A stretch of DNA of 64,000 nt from Streptomyces xanthochromogenes (lineage in GTDB: Bacteria > Actinomycetota > Actinomycetes > Streptomycetales > Streptomycetaceae). Each line of letters opens with the position of its first letter. Position 1 is the stretch's first letter. Below the pieces are notes generated by a model, which ran no database searches, was not told where the DNA came from, and worked only from the letters and a program-made list of their open reading frames with translations. The position numbers and the translations under genes were made by a program. The DNA lies in contig NZ_BMUZ01000004.1 in assembly GCF_014650455.1 (NCBI RefSeq), positions 496,001 to 560,000 on the forward strand, read 5' to 3'. Positions 45,288-54,385 of this stretch are shown in pieces.

Positions 45288-46058
45288 TCAAAGGGAGCGG
45301 TGCAGCACGCCGCTCATGCTGATGCGGTCCCCGCGGAAGCGGATGAACTCCAGTTCCACGGGTCGCCCGTCGGGCATATGGGTCATCCGCTCCAGCATCA
45401 ACACGGCCGCACCGCGCGGGACTTGGAGCACGGCCGCCGAGTGGGCGTCGGCGTTGACGGCCTCGATGCAGACCTCGGCGTGACCGAGCGGGCCGCCGGT
45501 CAGGGATTCGAGGAGGCGGAACACGTCGGTGTTCTCCAGGTCGCAGCCGAGCAGTTCACCGCCCACGTCCAGCGGCAGGTAGGACAGATCGAGCGAGAGC
45601 GGAAGCCCGTTCAGCCGGCGCAGCCGCTCGACGCACAGCACATCGCTCTGCTCCGGCAGGCCGAGCCGGTGCGCCACCGGACTCGGGGCACGCACCGGGC
45701 CGACGGTGCGCACCTCGTTGGTGACCCTGCCGTGCTCGTGCAGGGTCTCGGCCAGGCCCTGGAGGCGGTCCAGGCCGTGCGGATACTTCTTCTCGCAGAC
45801 CACCACGGTGCCGACGCCGGGTTGGCGCTCGACCAGTTGCTCGTCGCGCAGCATCTCCAGGGCCTGGCGCACGGTGTTGCGGCTGACGCGGTAGTCGGCG
45901 GCGACGGCGTGTTCCAGCGGGAGCACACCGCCGGGGAAGCCGCCCGCCAGGATCTGGTGGCGCAGCAGGTCGGCGAGCTGCCGGGCCTGGTCGGCGCGCA
46001 GTCGCCGACGGCGCGCGGCGGCGACCGGAAGCGAGGCGGGAGCGGGTTCTGCTGGCAT
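45288..46058 (-). CDS. GntR-family regulator with UTRA domain (HutC type)
   Basis: A 256-residue regulator. The winged helix-turn-helix spans about 20-85 ('ADQARQLADLLRHQILAGGFPGG', 'YRVSRNTVRQALEMLRDEQLV') and a UTRA effector domain about 100-250 ('GAAVLMLERMTHMPDGRPVELE'). It is the HutC subgroup of GntR. It is the first gene of the ferredoxin/chimera unit and probably controls it; a 12-bp palindrome lies 41 bp upstream. ATG 46058 was taken because it fits the domain start, though its ribosome site is weak. Confidence 0.88.
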   Translation of the reverse strand: MPAEPAPASLPVAAARRRRLRADQARQLADLLRHQILAGGFPGGVLPLEHAVAADYRVSRNTVRQALEMLRDEQLVERQPGVGTVVVCEKKYPHGLDRLQGLAETLHEHGRVTNEVRTVGPVRAPSPVAHRLGLPEQSDVLCVERLRRLNGLPLSLDLSYLPLDVGGELLGCDLENTDVFRLLESLTGGPLGHAEVCIEAVNADAHSAAVLQVPRGAAVLMLERMTHMPDGRPVELEFIRFRGDRISMSGVLHRSL

Positions 46059-46678
46059 GGCAGGGAACGTACCGGGCGGGCCGTCCCCGTGGTGTTGCCG
46101 CAATATTGCGCCACTTCGCGCCGGACCACCATGTCGTTGACCTGTGGCTTCCCCCGGCGACGGGCGAGATCCGCCACCCGGGTGCCCACGGGGTGGACGG
46201 AGCGCGGCGGGCAGGGCGCCGATGTGTTCACGTTCCGCCCGGCCCCAATCTCGAACTGTGCGAAGGCGCGGACGGACCATGACGCGTTTCCGCTGCCCCC
46301 TTGCCGGGGAGACCCGCGGCGGTGTGCGGGGCAGGAACAGCCCCGGCCGCTCTCCCGCCCCTGCCCAGCGCGGCCCACCTGTGTGGACGGCGTCCCGGCC
46401 GGCTCGGGGAGCCCGGCCCCACGCCCCGTACACGCACCGAGGGAAGGTCCGGAGGCGGTGTTCAGCCTGACCGAATCCCATCGGTACCCGGGCAAACATC
46501 ACGAAGGCGCGATCATCGTATCGAGTTAATGTCCCCGGCTTCCCTTGGTCCGGTGGGCGAACCGGCCGTTAGTGTCCTTCTGGCTCTGGACGGAATCCGT
46601 TCGTATACCCCCTTTCCCTCCTCTTGCCCGGCGCGTCCCGTACGCCCGTCGCCGACCCGACCAAGGAGCGCTCGCCCG
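46059..46678. other. Divergent intergenic region
   Basis: 620 bp between the GntR regulator (minus) and the encapsulin gene (plus). No gene is supported. It holds the palindrome at 46099-46110. The last 200 bp before the encapsulin are AT-richer (TATCGAGTTAATG at about 46518) and probably carry the 2-MIB operon promoter. Confidence 0.5.
46099..46110. promoter_or_regulatory. 12-bp palindrome upstream of GntR regulator
   Basis: CGCAATATTGCG is a perfect palindrome with an AT core in a GC-rich setting, 41 bp before the GntR start. A candidate HutC/GntR operator. Confidence 0.45.
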
Positions 46679-48088
46679 ATGACTGTTGACTCGAGCCCGG
46701 ACACTCGACTGGAGCCGCCACGGCAGTCCCTGGGCAAGGCCGCCGCGCGCAACCTCGCCACCACCACCAAGTCCGCCCCGCAGATGCAGGAGATCAGCGA
46801 CCGCTGGCTGCTGCGGATGCTCCCCTGGGTCGAGGCCAAGGGCGGGGTCTACCGCGTCAACCGGCGCCTGACCTACACCGTCGGCGACGGTCGGGTGGAG
46901 TTCGTCCAGGACGGCGCCACGGTCCGGGTGATCCCTCACCAGCTGGGTGAACTGGCGCTGCTGCGCGGCTTCGACGACGTGGAGGTGCTCACCGCGCTCG
47001 CCGACCGCTGCGTCCAGCGGGACTTCGCGGCCGGCGAGACGCTGGTCGAGCGGGGCTCCCCGGCGGACCGGCTGTATCTGATCGCCCATGGCCGCATCGG
47101 CCAGACCTCCGTCGGCGGGTACGGGGACGAGTTGTCCTTCGACGTGCTGGGCGACGGCGACCACTTCGGCGAACACGGCCTGCTGGACGAGACCGCCCGC
47201 TGGGAGCACACCGCGACCGCCGAGACCTCGGGCACCCTGCTCACGCTCTCCCGCGCCGACTTCGACAGTGTTCGTTCCTCGGCACCGGCCCTGCGGGACC
47301 ACGTGGAGCGGTTCGTCACGCTTCCGCGCCGACGGCAGAACCACAAGGGCGAGGCCGAGATCGCGATGTCGGCCGGCCACAAGGGCGAGCACGAACTGCG
47401 GAGCGCCTTCGTCGACTACGAGGCCACTCCGCGCGAGTACGAGCTCTCGGTGGCTCAGACCGTTCTGCGGGTGCACACCAGGGTCGCCGACCTGTACAAC
47501 GGGCCGATGAACCAGACCGGGGAGCAACTCCGGCTCACGATCGCGGCGTTGCGCGAGCGCCAGGAGCACGAGCTCATCAACAACCGGGAGTTCGGCCTGC
47601 TCCACAACGCCGACTTCAAGCAGCGCATCCAGCCGCGGTCCGGCCCGCCGACCCCGGACGACATGGACGAGTTGCTCTGTCGGCGCCGCGGCTCCAGGTT
47701 CTATCTGGCCCACCCGAGGACGATCGCCGCGATCGGCCGCGAGTTCAACGCGTGCGGCCTGCGCCCCGCCCAGGTCGATCTCGACGGTCACCTGGTGCAG
47801 GCCTGGCGCGGGGTGCCGATCCTGCCCTGCGACAAGATCCCCATCACCCCGGAGATGACCAGCTCCATCCTCATCATGCGTACCGGCGAGGACAGCCAGG
47901 GTGTCATCGGTCTGCGGCAGACGGGCCTGCCGGACGAGTACGAACCGGGGCTCTCGGTCCGCTTCACGGGCCTGGACGAGAAGGCGATGACCTCCTACCT
48001 CGTCAGCACCTACTACTCGGCCGCCATTCTCGTGCCGGACGCGGTCGGCGTCCTGGAGAACGTGCAGATCGCCCGCCGGCCCAGTTAG
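46679..48088 (+). CDS. Family 2B encapsulin shell protein with cyclic-nucleotide-binding domain
   Basis: A 469-residue nanocompartment shell protein. A HK97-fold encapsulin (N-terminal arm '[23 protein letters not shown]' and the region from about 215 on, '[26 protein letters not shown]') is interrupted by a CRP-like cNMP-binding domain at about 90-212 ('[25 protein letters not shown]', '[10 protein letters not shown]'). Family 2B shells are known to encapsulate 2-methylisoborneol synthase, which is the next gene. RBS AAGGAG stands before ATG 46679. First gene of the 2-MIB operon. Confidence 0.93.
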   Translation: MTVDSSPDTRLEPPRQSLGKAAARNLATTTKSAPQMQEISDRWLLRMLPWVEAKGGVYRVNRRLTYTVGDGRVEFVQDGATVRVIPHQLGELALLRGFDDVEVLTALADRCVQRDFAAGETLVERGSPADRLYLIAHGRIGQTSVGGYGDELSFDVLGDGDHFGEHGLLDETARWEHTATAETSGTLLTLSRADFDSVRSSAPALRDHVERFVTLPRRRQNHKGEAEIAMSAGHKGEHELRSAFVDYEATPREYELSVAQTVLRVHTRVADLYNGPMNQTGEQLRLTIAALRERQEHELINNREFGLLHNADFKQRIQPRSGPPTPDDMDELLCRRRGSRFYLAHPRTIAAIGREFNACGLRPAQVDLDGHLVQAWRGVPILPCDKIPITPEMTSSILIMRTGEDSQGVIGLRQTGLPDEYEPGLSVRFTGLDEKAMTSYLVSTYYSAAILVPDAVGVLENVQIARRPS

Positions 48089-48195
48089 CCGGCCCGGCCC
48101 GCCCGACACCGCGCGACCCCGCACTGCCTCCGGGGCCGGTCGAGCATGCCCGAACCGCCCGGGGACAGCCGCCCACCGCACCAAGGAGTCCTGGA

Positions 48196-49596
48196 TTGCC
48201 CGCTCCCGATCTGACACCTCCTCAGTCGAGTCTGCCCGAGGCCGTCGCCCACTTCGGGGCCTACACCCTCGCCGACGCGGCGGCCCGTGCCCGTGACATC
48301 AAGGCCGCCACGGGTGCGCCACCGGGCGTGCCCAGCCGGTCCACCGCACCTGCCCCGGCTCCGGTACCTTCCATCGCCGTTCCGACCGCTCCGGCCCCTC
48401 CCGTCCCGGCCGCGCCCATCTCGGCCCCGACGGCACCGGCCCCACCCTCCCCCGCTCCCCCCGCCGTGCCCGCGGCCGGGCTGCCGGACGTCGAGGTGCC
48501 GCCGCAGAGCACCGACCTGGACCGGCTCCTGCGCGGCCCCCGCGGAATCGGCACGTCGGGCCTTCGCCTGACCCTGCGCGAGGAGACGCCGGTACCGGCA
48601 GAGCTGCCGGTGGTCGAGGGCACCCCGATTCCGGGCCTCTATTACCACCCGGTGGCCGAACCCGATCCGGTCCGGGTCGAGGAGGTCAGCCGCAGGATCA
48701 AGTCCTGGGCGCTGGACGAGGTTTCGCTGTACCCGGACGACTGGGAGGAGGAGTTCGACGGCTTCTCCGTGGGCCGTTACATGGTCGTCTGCCACCCGGA
48801 CGCCCCGTCGGTCGACCACTTGATGCTCGCCACCCGTCTCATGGTGGCCGAGAACGCGGTGGACGACTGCTACTGCGAGGACCACGGCGGCTCGCCCATC
48901 GGCCTCGGCGAGCGGCTGCTGCTCGCCCACACCGCCCTCGACCCCTTGTACACGACCGGGGAGTACCAGTCCCAGTGGGCCCGGTCGTTGCACTCGGACG
49001 CGCCCCGGCGGGCATACCGCTCCGCCATGGAGTACTTCGTCCGGGCGGCCAGCGACTCACAGTCCGACCGGTACCGGCACGACATGGCCCGGCTGCACCT
49101 GGGGTACCTCGCCGAGGCGGCCTGGGCGCAGCAGGACCGGGTTCCCGAGGTGTGGGAGTACCTGGCGATGCGCCAGTTCAACAACTTCCGCCCCTGTCCC
49201 ACCATCACCGACACCGTCGGTGGCTACGAACTGCCGGCGGACCTGCACGCGCGGGCCGACATGCAGAAGGTCATCGCGCTCGCCGGCAACGCGACGACCA
49301 TCGTGAACGACCTGTACTCGTACACCAAGGAACTCGATGCACCCGGGCGGCACTTGAACCTGCCCGTCGTGATCGCCGAGCGGGAGGACCTCTCCGACCG
49401 GGAGGCCTATCTGAAGTCGGTCGAGGTCCACAACGACCTCATGCACGACTTCGAGTCCGCAGCCGAGGCCCTGGCCACCGACTGCCCCCTCCCGAACGTG
49501 CAGCGCTTCCTGCGCGGCGTGGCCGCCTGGGTCGACGGAAACCACCACTGGCACCAAACGAACACCTATCGCTACAGCCTGCCCGACTTCTGGTAG
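48196..49596 (+). CDS. tpc: 2-Methylisoborneol synthase (class I terpene cyclase)
   Basis: A 466-residue class I terpene cyclase that turns 2-methylgeranyl diphosphate into the odorant 2-methylisoborneol. The Mg-binding site is 'DDCYCED' (Asp223 on) and the NSE-like site 'NDLYSYTKE' (Asn371 on). The first 110 residues are disordered and Pro/Ala-rich, with a conserved head ('LPEAVAHFGAYTLADAAARA'); in known family 2B systems this part directs the enzyme into the encapsulin. The start is TTG 48196: AAGGAG is 7 bp upstream and no ATG or GTG gives the conserved head. It follows the encapsulin and precedes the methyltransferase. Confidence 0.95.
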   Translation: MPAPDLTPPQSSLPEAVAHFGAYTLADAAARARDIKAATGAPPGVPSRSTAPAPAPVPSIAVPTAPAPPVPAAPISAPTAPAPPSPAPPAVPAAGLPDVEVPPQSTDLDRLLRGPRGIGTSGLRLTLREETPVPAELPVVEGTPIPGLYYHPVAEPDPVRVEEVSRRIKSWALDEVSLYPDDWEEEFDGFSVGRYMVVCHPDAPSVDHLMLATRLMVAENAVDDCYCEDHGGSPIGLGERLLLAHTALDPLYTTGEYQSQWARSLHSDAPRRAYRSAMEYFVRAASDSQSDRYRHDMARLHLGYLAEAAWAQQDRVPEVWEYLAMRQFNNFRPCPTITDTVGGYELPADLHARADMQKVIALAGNATTIVNDLYSYTKELDAPGRHLNLPVVIAEREDLSDREAYLKSVEVHNDLMHDFESAAEALATDCPLPNVQRFLRGVAAWVDGNHHWHQTNTYRYSLPDFW

Positions 49597-49601
49597 GAAG
49601 A

Positions 49602-50495
49602 ATGGACTCATCTGTGACCAGCACCGAACTCACCGCCACCGACGCCTCCCTCTTCATCCCCGGCCCGGCTACGCCCTACCAGGGCGACATCGCGCGCTAC
49701 TGGGACGGCGAGGCCAGGCCCGTGAACCTGCGTCTCGGCGATGTCGACGGTCTCTACCACCATCACTACGGCATCGGCGACGTCGACCACTCCGCGCTCG
49801 GCGACCCGAGTGACAGCGAGAGTGAGAAGAAGCTGATCAGCGAGCTGCACCGGCTGGAGTCGGCGCAGGCCGAGGTCCTCCTGGGGCACCTGGGTGAGAT
49901 CGGACGCGACGACACCCTGGTGGACGCCGGCTGCGGCCGGGGCGGCTCGATGGTGATGGCGCACCAGCGCTTCGGGTGCAAGGTCGAGGGTGTCACCCTG
50001 TCGGCCAAGCAGGCCGACTTCGCCAACAACCGGGCCCGCGAACTCGGCATCCAGGACCACGTCCGCTCCCGGGTCTGCAACATGCTGTCCACGCCCTTCG
50101 AGACCGGCCAGGCCGCGGGCTCGTGGAACAACGAGTCCAGCATGTACGTGGATCTCGACGACCTGTTCGCCGAGCACTCCCGCATCCTGCGGGTGGGCGG
50201 TCGCTATGTGACCATCACCGGCTGCTGGAACCCGCGGTACGGCCAGCCCTCGAAGTGGGTCTCGCAGATCAACGCGCACTTCGAGTGCAACATCCACTCG
50301 CGCCGCGAGTACCTGCGCGCGATGGCCGACAACCGCCTGGTCCCGCAGGCCGTCATCGACCTCACCCCCGACACCCTGCCCTACTGGGAGCTGCGGGCCA
50401 CGTCCTCGCTCGTCACGGGCATCGAGGAGGCGTTCATCAACTCCTACCGGGACGGCTCGTTCCAGTACGTCCTCATCGCGGCGGACCGGGTCTGA
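49602..50495 (+). CDS. Geranyl diphosphate 2-C-methyltransferase
   Basis: A 297-residue SAM methyltransferase that adds a methyl to C2 of geranyl diphosphate. Motif I is 'VDAGCGRGGSM' (Asp108). 'LGDVDGLYHHHYGIGDVDHSALGD' and 'WVSQINAHFECNIHSRREYLRAM' are characteristic of GPP methyltransferases. It starts 5 bp after the cyclase stop with AGGAAG overlapping it, so translation is coupled. Product feeds the cyclase. A hairpin follows the operon. Confidence 0.95.
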   Translation: MDSSVTSTELTATDASLFIPGPATPYQGDIARYWDGEARPVNLRLGDVDGLYHHHYGIGDVDHSALGDPSDSESEKKLISELHRLESAQAEVLLGHLGEIGRDDTLVDAGCGRGGSMVMAHQRFGCKVEGVTLSAKQADFANNRARELGIQDHVRSRVCNMLSTPFETGQAAGSWNNESSMYVDLDDLFAEHSRILRVGGRYVTITGCWNPRYGQPSKWVSQINAHFECNIHSRREYLRAMADNRLVPQAVIDLTPDTLPYWELRATSSLVTGIEEAFINSYRDGSFQYVLIAADRV

Positions 50496-50506
50496 CCCCT
50501 TCGCAA

Positions 50507-50524
50507 CAGCGACAGCGACAGCGA
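50507..50524 (+). repeat. Three tandem CAGCGA hexamers
   Basis: CAGCGA is repeated three times directly after the methyltransferase stop and before the terminator stem. A short simple repeat of no evident function. Confidence 0.7.
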
Positions 50525-50532
50525 CCAACCCG

Positions 50533-50563
50533 AGAGCGGCGCCCCCACCCGGGGCGTCGCTCT
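50533..50563 (+). terminator. Terminator of 2-MIB operon
   Basis: 13-bp arms AGAGCGGCGCCCC / GGGGCGTCGCTCT (one G-U pair) with a 5-nt loop, 37 bp after the methyltransferase stop. Confidence 0.75.
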
Positions 50564-50861
50564 TCCGCGTTCACACCCCCGCCACTTGGGCATCGTGAAA
50601 TTTCGGCCGCCATTGGTTACGGCGTTCCCATGTTCATACGTTCGGGTTGAGTCGAGGCTCGGCCCCAACACCCCTTGTGTGAAAGCTTCTTGGTGCGCCG
50701 GCGCACACAGCCCGGTGAAGCGGAGGTGGCGGGCGGTGGGGCGAGGAGCCCGGGTGGAGTTCCCGCCGGGCTTTCAGGGTTTTCCCGCGTTGGCGAGCCC
50801 GGCCCGACCGGTGGTTGTGTTCGGGCGGCAACGACCACCGAACCACCCCGAGGAGAACGTC
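50564..50861 (+). other. Region upstream of small membrane protein gene
   Basis: About 300 bp with no supported gene, between the 2-MIB operon terminator and the small membrane protein. An AT-richer stretch at about 50595-50650 could hold a promoter. Confidence 0.45.
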
Positions 50862-51119
50862 GTGCTCGAACGCGTCTACCGGAAGCTCGTCCTGCTGCTC
50901 CCGGAGCGGCCCGACACCGCCCTTCCACTGCAGGTGATCGCCCAGACCGCGGTGGTCGGCATACTCGCCGTCACGGCCCGCTGGGCCTCGGTGCTGGTGA
51001 CCGCCACGGTGGCGGGCGTGGTGTGGATGGGGCTGCCTCCGGAGGCGCTGGTGATGGCCGCGCCGATGGCATGGGCGGACCGGACCGTGGTCATCTACCT
51101 CCGCGTCACCCGGCTGTAG
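50862..51119 (+). CDS. Small two-helix membrane protein
   Basis: An 85-residue protein with two predicted membrane helices (about 22-58: 'VIAQTAVVGILAVTARWASVLVTATVAGVVW' region, and a shorter one at 60-75). The start is GTG 50862 with GAGGAG 6 bp before it. No family recognised. It stands alone between the 2-MIB operon terminator and the Methyltransf_19 gene. Confidence 0.6.
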   Translation: MLERVYRKLVLLLPERPDTALPLQVIAQTAVVGILAVTARWASVLVTATVAGVVWMGLPPEALVMAAPMAWADRTVVIYLRVTRL

Positions 51120-51197
51120 TCGGACCGGCCGAGAATCGCCGGGGCCGTCCACACGCACCCCCAACTGGGCTCCACAGCACATCAGTTGGGGCCTAGC

Positions 51198-52067
51198 ATG
51201 GCTCTCCTGTCAACCGGTTCCAGCCGCGGCCCGGTCGAACGGCCGCGCCCGACCAGGGAGAGAGCCATTTCCATCGATGTGAGCACGCCGAGCGTGGCGC
51301 GCATGTACGACTTCCTCATCAACGGAACCGACAACTACGCGTCGGACCGGGAAGCCTGCCGCACGCTACTGGAGATCGCGCCCAGCACCCGTGAACTCGC
51401 CCTGATCAACCGGGCGTTCCTGGTGAGGTCGGTGCGCTACCTCGCCCAGGAGTGCGGCATCCGTCGCTTCATCGACCACGGCTCCGGGCTGCCCACCCGC
51501 CCCAACGTCCACCAGGTGGCCCAGGAGTCCCAGCCCGGGGCCCAGGTCGTCTACATCGACAACGACCCGCTCGTGCACGCGCACGGGCGGCTCATGCTCG
51601 CCGAGGACCTGAAGACCACCGCGGTCATCGAAGGCGACATGCGCGACGTCGACGGCAACTTCGGGCGGCCCGAGGTGCGCCGCCTGATCGAGGACGGGGA
51701 GCCCGTCGCCGCGCTCTTCGTGTCCGTCCTGCACTGCATCCCCGATGCCGACGACCCCTGGCAGCTGGTCAAGGACGTGGCCGACCGGCTGCCCGACGGC
51801 AGTCATCTGGTCGTCTCACAGCTCGCCAGTGACCATGCTCAACTCCGGCACGAGGTGACGGAGTTCATGCGCGAGACCACCGGTGGCACGTGGGGGCGGG
51901 TGCGGTCCACCGCCGAGGTGCGGCGGTACTTCGACGGCCTCGCCCTGCAGAAGGCCGAGGAACCCGTGGAGGTCTCCACCTGGTACCCGGACACCGACAT
52001 CTTCCCGCGCCAGGCGACCCAGGAGTGGATCGAGTACGGCGGCGTCGGGAAGGTCGTCCGGCCCTAG
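51198..52067 (+). CDS. Methyltransf_19 (DUF574) SAM-dependent methyltransferase
   Basis: A 289-residue protein of the actinobacterial DUF574/Methyltransf_19 family. Typical motifs are 'STPSVARMYDFLINGTDNYASDRE', 'FIDHGSGLPTRPNVHQVAQ' (SAM site) and 'VVYIDNDPLVHAHGR'. Members methylate unknown substrates and are abundant in Streptomyces, often beside XRE/DUF397 genes, as here. ATG 51198 has only a weak ribosome site. The stop overlaps the stop of the convergent XRE gene by four bases. Confidence 0.88.
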   Translation: MALLSTGSSRGPVERPRPTRERAISIDVSTPSVARMYDFLINGTDNYASDREACRTLLEIAPSTRELALINRAFLVRSVRYLAQECGIRRFIDHGSGLPTRPNVHQVAQESQPGAQVVYIDNDPLVHAHGRLMLAEDLKTTAVIEGDMRDVDGNFGRPEVRRLIEDGEPVAALFVSVLHCIPDADDPWQLVKDVADRLPDGSHLVVSQLASDHAQLRHEVTEFMRETTGGTWGRVRSTAEVRRYFDGLALQKAEEPVEVSTWYPDTDIFPRQATQEWIEYGGVGKVVRP

Positions 52068-53011
52068 TCCCCGGCCCGCCCCTCGTCGTCGGCGAACCCG
52101 GCGATGAGCCGCTCCAACAGGACCAGCGTCTCCCGCTTGCCGAGGCTGTGCTGGATCAGCTCGGTCATCGACGCGGCATGCAGGTCGACGTCGGCGAGCT
52201 CGCTCAGCCAGGTCCCGCCGCTGTTCAACCCCTCCGTATAGACCATGTCCGGCTCTTCCCGCGGCCGGAACTTGAAGACCGTCATCGCGGTCGTCGGCGG
52301 GAACACCCGCGCGCAGGCCCGGTCGGTGAAGATGCGGATGTGCACCCGGTCGCGGTTCTCCGCGAGGTTGAACAGGTGCCGCAGCTGACCGCGCATCACC
52401 TTGCGACCGCCCACCCACTTGCGCAGCGCCCCTTCGGCGATCACGGCCGAGAAGTCCGGCGCCTCGGGCGATTCGAGTATCTGCTGCCGGCGCCGCCGCA
52501 CCTCCCAGCGGCGGTCGATCGTGGGATGGTCCGGTTTGCCCAGATAGGGGGCCTGCATGATGGCGCGGGCGTAGTCGGAGGTCTGGAGCAGACCGGGCAC
52601 CAGCGAGTCGGAGAAGGTCCGGATCTCCCTCGCGGCGCTCTCGACCGCCATCAGGTTGTGCAGTGACTTGTCCACCACATCGCGGTAGTCCGTCCACCAG
52701 CGGTGCTGGTTCGCGTCGTCCACGAGGCTGGTCAGCGCTCTCAGCGATTCCCGGTCGTCGTAGCCGTAGAGCGTGGCGAGCCGGGTCACGGTCTCGGTGT
52801 CGGGCCTCGCATCGCCGTTGGCCGTCTCGTACCGGCTGAGCTTGGAGGCCGAGCCGATCGCGCCCGCCGCCACCACGTCCTGGCCGCGCAGCCCCGCTTC
52901 GAGCCGCATCTCGCGCAGCCGGATGCCCAGCACGCGCGCGGGCGGGGCGGCGCTCGCACGCGGCTTCCCGGGCTCCTCGTCCGGAACCGGATCGAGAACG
53001 CGTGCGGCCAC
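52064..53011 (-). CDS. XRE-family regulator with DUF5753
   Basis: A 315-residue protein. The helix-turn-helix (about 25-85: 'LGIRLREMRLEAGLRGQDVVAA', 'SKLSRYETANGDARPDTETV') is followed by DUF5753 (about 110-305), including 'YLGKPDHPTIDRRWEVRRRRQQIL' and 'MTVFKFRPREEPDMVYTEG'. These regulators, with a DUF397 partner, affect development and antibiotic production in Streptomyces. The start is GTG 53011 with GGAGGAG upstream. The DUF397 gene lies 89 bp upstream on the same strand. Confidence 0.92.
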   Translation of the reverse strand: MAARVLDPVPDEEPGKPRASAAPPARVLGIRLREMRLEAGLRGQDVVAAGAIGSASKLSRYETANGDARPDTETVTRLATLYGYDDRESLRALTSLVDDANQHRWWTDYRDVVDKSLHNLMAVESAAREIRTFSDSLVPGLLQTSDYARAIMQAPYLGKPDHPTIDRRWEVRRRRQQILESPEAPDFSAVIAEGALRKWVGGRKVMRGQLRHLFNLAENRDRVHIRIFTDRACARVFPPTTAMTVFKFRPREEPDMVYTEGLNSGGTWLSELADVDLHAASMTELIQHSLGKRETLVLLERLIAGFADDEGRAGD

Positions 53012-53100
53012 CCTGACTCCTCCAGCGCACGGCGACCGTCGCCGATACGCGCCCATCCTGAGGAACCGGGGTGGCCGCCACAACCCGTCTCTACGGGTTT

Positions 53101-53337
53101 TCAGCCAACCATTCCGTCGAACTCCCCCTTGCGCGCGCCATCAAGGAAGGCCGCCAGTTCGGAGGAGGTGAAGACTAACGCCGGCCCCTGCGGGAAGCGG
53201 GAGTTGCGCAGTGCCACCTCCCCCTGGGGAAGCCGTGCAATTTCGACGCAGTCGTTGTAGGCATCGCTCGCGGTCGCCTTCACCCACACCGCGTTCGCGA
53301 TCTCGTCGGCCCGTACGCCGTTGCCATAGCCTGCCAT
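53101..53337 (-). CDS. DUF397 protein
   Basis: A 78-residue DUF397 domain ('VWVKATASDAYNDCVEIA', 'LRNSRFPQGPALVFTSSELAAFLDGARKGEFD'). DUF397 proteins pair with XRE/DUF5753 regulators and are thought to modulate them (WhiJ/BldB-like systems). ATG 53337 follows GAGGCGG. Upstream partner of the XRE gene on the same strand. Confidence 0.93.
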   Translation of the reverse strand: MAGYGNGVRADEIANAVWVKATASDAYNDCVEIARLPQGEVALRNSRFPQGPALVFTSSELAAFLDGARKGEFDGMVG

Positions 53338-53680
53338 TCGCTACCGCCTCTCTCCGTCTGAACTGCGCGAGCCGTTGCCTGCCCCGCGCGCGTCGAGCCC
53401 CGGTGCCCTCCGCCGTCGGGCGCGGACCCCATGGCGGTGAAATTTCAGGGAACCCGGGGGTGCCGCCGATCGTAGCGAGGCAGCGACGAGCCGTGCTGTC
53501 CCTCAAAAGTGGGCAATTCCCGTTGTCCGCACGGGGTTTCACTTGCGCAGCCGGGTCAATCGCGCGCCTCTCGTGCCCCTCCCGCCACGGCGCCGACGAC
53601 GAGTCCACGCGGATGGGTTAGGTTAGGCATACCTAAGCAGAGGGCTTGGGTATCGACGCCGCCTCCCAGGAGGAACCCGC
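53338..53680. other. Divergent intergenic region with iron box
   Basis: 343 bp between the DUF397 gene (minus) and the DUF2470 gene (plus). No gene is supported. The iron box lies at 53618-53636, 44 bp before the DUF2470 start. Confidence 0.6.
53618..53636. promoter_or_regulatory. DmdR/IdeR-type iron box
   Basis: TTAGGTTAGGCATACCTAA matches the actinobacterial iron-box consensus (TTAGGTTAGGCTNACCTAA) at nearly every base. It lies 44 bp before the DUF2470 start codon, a position fit for iron-dependent repression. Confidence 0.88.
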
Positions 53681-54385
53681 ATGCGCCCCTTCCGCGTCCG
53701 CTCCACCACGCCGACCGCCGCCGAGCGCGTACGGTCGATCCTCGCGGCGGCCCATTCGATGACCGTGGTGACCGACGAGGGCCGGCACGAGGTCTACTGC
53801 GCCGGCGAGGGCGGCGCGGCGGGCCGCATCCACTTGCACGAGCCCGGCGACCTCGGCCACGCACGGCGGACCGGCCCGCTGTCCACCCGCCTGGAGCTCA
53901 CCGACATCGCCCCCACCCCGGTACGCGACCGGATGCGCGCCCGCGTGACCCTTGCGGGGCTGCTGAGCGCCCCCTACGACCCCGGCTCCACGGAGAGCAC
54001 CTGCATGGAGTTCGCCGGGGCCTGGATCGAGGACGCACAGGGGCGTACGGACATTTCCCTGGACGCGCTCCAGGAGACGGAGCTCGACCCGCTGGCCACC
54101 CGCGAGGCGGGCATGCTGAACCACCTCGTCGACAGCCACAAGGACCTCGTTCCGCTGCTGCTCCGGCTCGTGCGGCCGCAGGTGAAGAGCTCGCTGTCCC
54201 GCGTCCTTCCCGTGGCCCTCGACCGCTACGGTCTGACCCTGCGCCTGGAGTACCCGGCCACCCACCAGGACGTGCGGCTGCCCTTCCCCCGGCCCGTCAA
54301 GGACATCGAGCACGCGGGCCCCCAGATCCACGCCCTGCTGTCCGCGGCCCGCCGGTCCTCCCACTCCAGCCGCCTGCCGGCCTGA
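53681..54385 (+). CDS. DUF2470 (HugZ-like split-barrel) protein, iron regulated
   Basis: A 234-residue protein. The N-terminal half is a pyridoxamine-oxidase-like split barrel ('AERVRSILAAAHSMTVVTDEGR', 'RMRARVTLAGLL') and the C-terminal half is a DUF2470 domain ('MLNHLVDSHKDLVPLLLRLV', 'DRYGLTLRLEYPATHQDVRLPFPRPVKD'). Heme-degrading HugZ enzymes and siderophore-linked proteins share this layout, so a role in heme or iron use is likely. The iron box upstream supports regulation by DmdR/IdeR. AGGAGG precedes ATG 53681. Confidence 0.85.
   Translation: MRPFRVRSTTPTAAERVRSILAAAHSMTVVTDEGRHEVYCAGEGGAAGRIHLHEPGDLGHARRTGPLSTRLELTDIAPTPVRDRMRARVTLAGLLSAPYDPGSTESTCMEFAGAWIEDAQGRTDISLDALQETELDPLATREAGMLNHLVDSHKDLVPLLLRLVRPQVKSSLSRVLPVALDRYGLTLRLEYPATHQDVRLPFPRPVKDIEHAGPQIHALLSAARRSSHSSRLPA

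Noticed and set aside
46526..48217. 563-codon frame antisense to the encapsulin gene
   Set aside because: The plus strand carries clear encapsulin and cNMP motifs; the antisense translation has none.
50507..50524. Tandem CAGCGA repeats considered as a CRISPR or VNTR
   Set aside because: Only three hexamers without spacers, next to a terminator; too short for either.
50862..51119. Small membrane protein as a fourth gene of the 2-MIB operon
   Set aside because: A hairpin terminator at 50533-50563 and about 370 bp separate it from the operon.
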